This document shows, in pieces, positions 60,005-64,000 of a stretch of 64,000 nt of DNA. This stretch comes from Cellvibrionaceae bacterium (GTDB taxonomy: Bacteria; Pseudomonadota; Gammaproteobacteria; Pseudomonadales; Cellvibrionaceae). The notes under the pieces are model-generated. The model searched no databases. It saw only the letters and a program-made list of their open reading frames with translations, and was not told the origin of the DNA. How positions within the stretch are numbered: the first letter of the stretch is position 1; each line of letters begins with the position of its first letter. The DNA is taken from the NCBI GenBank assembly GCA_002707785.1, contig PANW01000084.1, forward strand, positions 1 through 64,000, read 5' to 3'. The position numbers and the translations under genes were made by a program.

Positions 60005-61105
60005 CTATGGTTGCCGGGCGCGGATTAATGATCCGAGCTCGCTGATGGCTCGGGCACTGCTACTGTAGCGCAGCTCGAGATCCCGGGCGGCAGTGCAGTA
60101 GCGGAACAGGCCGTAATCGCGATCGACCCCCATACCACCGTGTACATGCTGAGTGGTGTGACTGATATTATGCAGCGCATCGCCCAGCCATATGTTGGCA
60201 ATCAACGCAGCTTCCCGGCTTGAGTCACTGGTATCGTCCAGTGAAAGCTCATAGATGGCTTTTTCACTGGCAGCCCGTAAGCACTGCTTATCGATATAAG
60301 TATTGGCCAGTTGTTGTTGTACCGCCTGGAAGCTGCCGATGGCTTTACCGAATTGTTTGCGATCTGCGGTATAGGTACTGGCTTGTTTAATCATGGATTC
60401 TGCAATACCAACTGCATAAGCAGCCCCGGCTGTTTGACTGTAGCGTGTGGCTAGCGATAAAAACGCTTCTGCTTCGGTGCCGGAGGCAATGAGACGGGCG
60501 GGCAAGTTATCCAATGTCAGTGTGGCCGCATGTTCACCGGTTGTGAGGACTTGTAGTTCTCGGCTGCATTGCGACTGGGTCAGGTCTGCCAGCACAATAA
60601 TAGTCTGTTGATTGAGCTCTGCTTTTAACAGGCAGAAATCGGCATCGTTACCCAGTGCCACTATTCCACTTTTACCGTTTAGCAAGACTTCACTTTCATT
60701 GCTTTCTTGGGCTGTAAAAACGGACACGTTTGATTGTAGATCACTGGTTAACAGTTTTTCACCGCTGACAATACTTGGCAGTATTGATGCAGAAATCACT
60801 GGTGAAAAAGCTTGTAGCAGGAGGGCACCATCAACCAAAACCGACAGTAAGGGCACTGGTGCTGCATGTTGACCTGCTGCTTCTAAAAAGACACAGAGTG
60901 TTTCAAAATCCAGTCCCATACCACCATGTTCTTCGCCAATGGCAATGCCTAACAATCCAGCATCTGCCAGGGATTGCCAGAGGCTGCGGTCAAAGTAGCC
61001 TGTTTTATCAAATTGAGCCAGCTGAGCGGGAGAAGTGGCGTCTGATAATATTTGTGTTGCCAGCTCTTGTGCTTGCTGTTGTGTTTCGCTGAGTGAAAAA
61101 TTCAT
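60005..61105 (-). CDS. Acyl-CoA dehydrogenase, probable beta-type subunit
   Basis: 366 aa, AGGA before the ATG. Acyl-CoA dehydrogenase fold with HVHGGMGVDRDYGLFRYCTA near the C-terminus, but no SEP..GSD substrate motif in the middle domain (it reads LTSDLQSNVSVFTAQ), so flavin or substrate contacts are reduced. It directly follows a 389-aa partner (62-base gap), repeating the pairing at 48855-51207. Confidence 0.87.
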   Translation of the reverse strand: MNFSLSETQQQAQELATQILSDATSPAQLAQFDKTGYFDRSLWQSLADAGLLGIAIGEEHGGMGLDFETLCVFLEAAGQHAAPVPLLSVLVDGALLLQAFSPVISASILPSIVSGEKLLTSDLQSNVSVFTAQESNESEVLLNGKSGIVALGNDADFCLLKAELNQQTIIVLADLTQSQCSRELQVLTTGEHAATLTLDNLPARLIASGTEAEAFLSLATRYSQTAGAAYAVGIAESMIKQASTYTADRKQFGKAIGSFQAVQQQLANTYIDKQCLRAASEKAIYELSLDDTSDSSREAALIANIWLGDALHNISHTTQHVHGGMGVDRDYGLFRYCTAARDLELRYSSSARAISELGSLIRARQP

Positions 61106-61167
61106 CTGTTTATTCCTGCTAAATTAGCGGTCTGATGTTAGAAAAATAGTCGTTGCCGTCGGTGCTT

Positions 61168-62337
61168 CTAGCGAGGCAAGCCCAGACCCGCGTTTGCCAC
61201 AATCGTGCGTTGTAATTCATTTGCGCCACCGCCAAACGTATGTACGGTGCCTTTGCGATACCATTTTTCAGCAATGCCATTAAGCACCATAGAAGAACCT
61301 TGTGCGACATTGGCAGCGGCACCGAGAATCTCAGACATGCGGCGTCCAAGTTCTATATAGACCTCTGATCCATAAACTTTTGTGGCAGAAGCTTCCACCA
61401 TGCCGCTTTCTCCCTGCTCCATTTTCCAGGCGGCTTTTAAGCATAGTGTTTTCAGCACCTCTAAGCGGGAATGGGCATAAGCGAGGCTGTCCTGCACCCA
61501 GGACTCTTCCAGTAAAGGCGAGAAATTTGGGTCTGATTGCAGTAAGGACAGAGTCTGGTCGTAGAGTTTGGCCACATGACCGTAATTGACCAACGCCAGC
61601 CTTTCGATATTGAGCTGCCCGGTAATCAGTGGCCAGCCACCATTGACTTCACCTACACGATAACGATCAGGGATACGAACCTGGTCGTAGTAGGTAGCGG
61701 TGGTCAGGACACCAAGGGTTTCAATCAACGTGCAGGAAAAGCCTTCGCTGTCGGTTGGCACCAGGAATATGGTGATGCCGCGATGACGTGACTTAGGGTC
61801 GGGATCGGTACGTGCCGCCAGCCAAATATATTGCGCAAAGTTGGCGCAACTGGTCCAGATTTTTTGGCCATTAATAACCCAGTCATCCCCGTCGCGCTCA
61901 GCTCGGGTTTTCAGCGAGGCGAGGTCGGAGCCTGCTTCTGGCTCCGAATAGCCGATAGCCAGGTACGCCTCACCATTGAGGATCTCATTAACCACCTTGT
62001 CACGAATCGCGTCTTGCGCATGGCGAGCCAGTACGGGGCCAATTGAGTTGGCTGACAGTGACGGCCAGGGAAATCCGACGCGCTTTGCCTCATCTACAAG
62101 GATGTATTGCTGAACCGGGTCAGCCCCTGCGCCGCCGAGTTCTTTGGGCCATGACAGTCGAATCCAGCCATCTTGACCTAGTTGTCGCATTTTTTCCCAA
62201 TACACGGGGCCGCCACCGTGGCTCAGGTCTGGGGTATCAAGCTCTGCCTTGAAGTCATCCGTCATCATGACGTTCTTCATATAGTCTCGTACAGAGGCCT
62301 GAAACGCTTTCTGTTCTTCGTTCAAGTCAACAATCAT
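61168..62337 (-). CDS. Acyl-CoA dehydrogenase, probable alpha-type subunit
   Basis: 389 aa. AIGYSEPEAGSDLASLKTRA and GQKIWTSCANFAQYIW are intact, and the C-terminus HTFGGGANELQRTIVANAGLGLPR matches the FadE-like type. It starts 4 bases after the NMO stop (62342), so they are coupled. With 60005-61105 it probably forms a heteromeric dehydrogenase for a bulky acyl-CoA. Confidence 0.92.
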   Translation of the reverse strand: MIVDLNEEQKAFQASVRDYMKNVMMTDDFKAELDTPDLSHGGGPVYWEKMRQLGQDGWIRLSWPKELGGAGADPVQQYILVDEAKRVGFPWPSLSANSIGPVLARHAQDAIRDKVVNEILNGEAYLAIGYSEPEAGSDLASLKTRAERDGDDWVINGQKIWTSCANFAQYIWLAARTDPDPKSRHRGITIFLVPTDSEGFSCTLIETLGVLTTATYYDQVRIPDRYRVGEVNGGWPLITGQLNIERLALVNYGHVAKLYDQTLSLLQSDPNFSPLLEESWVQDSLAYAHSRLEVLKTLCLKAAWKMEQGESGMVEASATKVYGSEVYIELGRRMSEILGAAANVAQGSSMVLNGIAEKWYRKGTVHTFGGGANELQRTIVANAGLGLPR

Positions 62338-62341
62338 GGTG

Positions 62342-63487
62342 TTACTCGCTTTCTAAGAGTTGGTTAATGCGATGGGTGGATTCCAAAAATTCATTCAACA
62401 AATCGTAAATGACAGTTTTGACGCTGGATTCCTGCTGCATATCGCCGACTATCTGCCCTACAGGGTAGCCCATGTGCTCGGTCACTTCGGCGCGCTCGAT
62501 ACGCAGGCGTGCTTCCAGGGTGAGCAGTGTTTGTAAGGGCATAGGCAGTGGCGGTAGAGTGCCGGGTTGTGCCCAAGCGTCGCTGAAACCGCTGCGCAGC
62601 ATCCGGCAAGGTTTGCCACTGAGTGCTCGTGACTGAATGGCATCTTCAGATTTAGCCGTGAACAAACGTTCTTTCATTGCAGTCCCAAGCTCACTTTGCT
62701 CGGTGCCCAACCAAATAGAGCCACACCAGATACCTTCTGCACCTAACGCTAAAGCGGCTGCCATCTGACGCCCACGGCCAATACCGCCGGCGGCTAATAC
62801 TGGCACAGGAGCCACGGCATCAACGACCTGAGGCCATAGCACCATCGAGCTTATATTACCGGTGTGACCTCCGGCCTCGGAGCCTTGTGCAACGATAATG
62901 TCGACTCCCGCAGCTACCTGAGCTATAGCGTGTTCCGTTTTTCCGACCAGTGAAGCAACTTTGATTCCTCGAGCGTGGAGTTTATCTACCTGTTCTTTAG
63001 CGGGTGTGCCCAATGCATTCACGACCAGACTAACGGGGAACTCCAGCGCCACATCGACTAGACTGGCAGAAGAAGTGGGTGACATGTTAATACGTCCATA
63101 CTCAGCGTTAAGCAGTGCAGCCGCCAGATCCGAAGGGAGTTCGGGGATGTTGTTTTTTATGCAATAATCCTCCATAAATTGACGGTGTTGCTGAGGAATA
63201 CGAGCTAGTAAATCCTCTAAAGAGTGAGGCTGGTTGGCTCTGCTGGGAGCATCTGGGCTTGATGTCTCGGTACGACCAGGAATAAGAATGTCAACGCCAT
63301 AGGGCTTGCCCTGGATATGTTCATCAATCCAGGCCAGCTCTTCACGTAGTTGCTCTGGAGTGAACCCCACTGCGCCCAGAACACCCATGCCACCCGCGCG
63401 GGAGACTTCTACAACAACGTCGCGGCAATGGGTAAAGGCAAAAACAGGCAATTCAAGGCCGAGCATCTTACAGACTTCAGTTTTCAT
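62342..63487 (-). CDS. Nitronate monooxygenase/2-nitropropane dioxygenase-like flavoprotein
   Basis: 381 aa from ATG 63487 (GAGAG upstream; the open frame runs to 63571). TIM-barrel FMN enzyme: CKMLGLELPVFAFTHC, SRAGGMGVLGAVGF, VAQGSEAGGHTGNISSM (flavin/phosphate loop) and VLAAGGIGRGRQMAAALALG. In degradation clusters such proteins are often annotated as NMO but act as oxidoreductases on other substrates. First gene of the operon with the two dehydrogenases. Confidence 0.88.
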   Translation of the reverse strand: MKTEVCKMLGLELPVFAFTHCRDVVVEVSRAGGMGVLGAVGFTPEQLREELAWIDEHIQGKPYGVDILIPGRTETSSPDAPSRANQPHSLEDLLARIPQQHRQFMEDYCIKNNIPELPSDLAAALLNAEYGRINMSPTSSASLVDVALEFPVSLVVNALGTPAKEQVDKLHARGIKVASLVGKTEHAIAQVAAGVDIIVAQGSEAGGHTGNISSMVLWPQVVDAVAPVPVLAAGGIGRGRQMAAALALGAEGIWCGSIWLGTEQSELGTAMKERLFTAKSEDAIQSRALSGKPCRMLRSGFSDAWAQPGTLPPLPMPLQTLLTLEARLRIERAEVTEHMGYPVGQIVGDMQQESSVKTVIYDLLNEFLESTHRINQLLESE

Positions 63488-63684
63488 GACAGCTCTCTCA
63501 AAATACAAGACTTGGTTTATAGCGCTAATCATAGTCTTATGGGTGTGATCGAGAAGCACCGAAAATGACAATGGAGCACACCGATGTGTTTATCTGGGTG
63601 GTTTAATCAAGCCTTAGTGATAGTTAATGTCTCGTTTTTCGATTGATTGAAATTGTTGTTTTAAACAGGAGCGTAAGGATTTTA

Positions 63685-64000
63685 GTGATATCCAAAACTG
63701 ATATTAATTACCGCATGCCGGTTTTAAGGTTATTGCACGGAGCTCAGCGTCAAGGGGTGAGCTTGGATAGAGTATTGGCTGCTGCGGGTATAGAAAAGGA
63801 TATAGCCTCTCAGTCGGCACGAGAAGTGGACAGCATTCAGTTTGTTGCACTGTTGATGCACATCCAGTCAGCACTGGGGGATGAGTTTTATGGGCTTGCT
63901 ACCCGAAAACTCAAAAAAGGATCTATCGCGATGATGACAGATATCGCTCTACACAGTAAAAATCTGGAAGGAGCCTTGCAAGGTATTCATCGATTTATTG
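63685..64000 (+). CDS. AraC-type regulator, N-terminal part (runs off the edge)
   Basis: Open from GTG 63685 with AAGGA upstream to the window end, 105 codons. The translation MISKTDINYRMPVLRLLHGA, then GVSLDRVLAAAGIEKDI, SIQFVALLMHIQSALGDEFY, GSIAMMTDIALHSKNLEGAL matches the N-terminal Arabinose_bd-like domain of OruR-type AraC regulators. The DNA-binding C-terminus lies beyond 64000. Divergent from the NMO operon, which it may control. Confidence 0.8.
   Translation, partial: MISKTDINYRMPVLRLLHGAQRQGVSLDRVLAAAGIEKDIASQSAREVDSIQFVALLMHIQSALGDEFYGLATRKLKKGSIAMMTDIALHSKNLEGALQGIHRFI

Noticed and set aside
1-64000. CRISPR arrays, tRNA, rRNA, prophage or replication origin
   Set aside because: No regularly spaced repeats, cloverleaf-like or rRNA-like stretches, phage genes or DnaA-box clusters were noticed on reading.

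Overview
The window looks like chromosomal DNA of an aerobic gammaproteobacterium, probably marine (inference from the TonB receptor, class I bacterial P450s with 2Fe-2S ferredoxins, and many acyl-CoA genes; no rRNA or tRNA was seen, so the taxon is not proven). It is a catabolic gene cluster for a branched, water-poor substrate. The best clue to that substrate is a membrane-anchored linalool isomerase/linalool dehydratase-like protein (42659-44578) encoded with acyl-CoA ligases and paired acyl-CoA dehydrogenases, plus a geraniol-dehydrogenase-type alcohol dehydrogenase and aldehyde dehydrogenase elsewhere. I read it as an isoprenoid (terpene alcohol or related) degradation regulon; sterol-like substrates remain possible.

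Layout. 1-7200 is an AT-richer accessory strip: a periplasmic binding-like protein, fused remnants of a thiolase and an acyl-CoA dehydrogenase, a TonB-dependent receptor, a decayed Tn3-family transposase, and an IS3-family element (5233-6467) inserted in it with a 3-bp target duplication. 6646-13291 carries a thioesterase, a canonical enoyl-CoA hydratase, a double-domain CaiB-type CoA-transferase, a LysR regulator, a di-iron hydroxylase and a decayed CurA-like reductase. 13506-18148 is a beta-oxidation operon (acyl-CoA dehydrogenase, FadB-like protein, thiolase). 18570-22650 encodes an odd crotonase, an alpha/beta hydrolase, a flavin reductase with an extra C-terminal domain, and a thiolase. 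22786-25652 has a Crp-type regulator divergent from an alkylsulfatase. 25722-31655 is an operon ADH, ALDH, CoA-transferase, crotonase. 31955-34818 holds ferredoxin, TetR and a P450-DUF3237 fusion. 34947-37155 has a globin and a thiolase-like/DUF35 (Ltp2-type) pair. 37965-41312 is SDR, ALDH, TetR, ferredoxin. 42137-52782 is the large linalool-isomerase-like operon. 53070-56017 has GntR, TetR and a second P450. 56244-59855 has amidohydrolases plus a broken duplicate. 60005-63487 is an NMO and acyl-CoA dehydrogenase pair, and a partial AraC-type regulator runs off the right edge.

How it fits together. Alcohols could be isomerised, hydroxylated by P450/ferredoxin, oxidised by ADH/SDR and ALDHs, activated by ligases or CoA-transferases, and shortened by dehydrogenase pairs, crotonases, thiolases and an Ltp2-type retro-aldolase. 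No acyl-CoA carboxylase of the Atu/Liu type is present in the window.

The most striking unexplained signal is a 16-bp inverted-repeat family, AATYAT-N4-ATGATT, in front of at least ten separate transcription units, with a related larger palindrome at 20291-20319. It suggests one shared repressor, perhaps one of the three TetR proteins encoded here, controlling the whole island.
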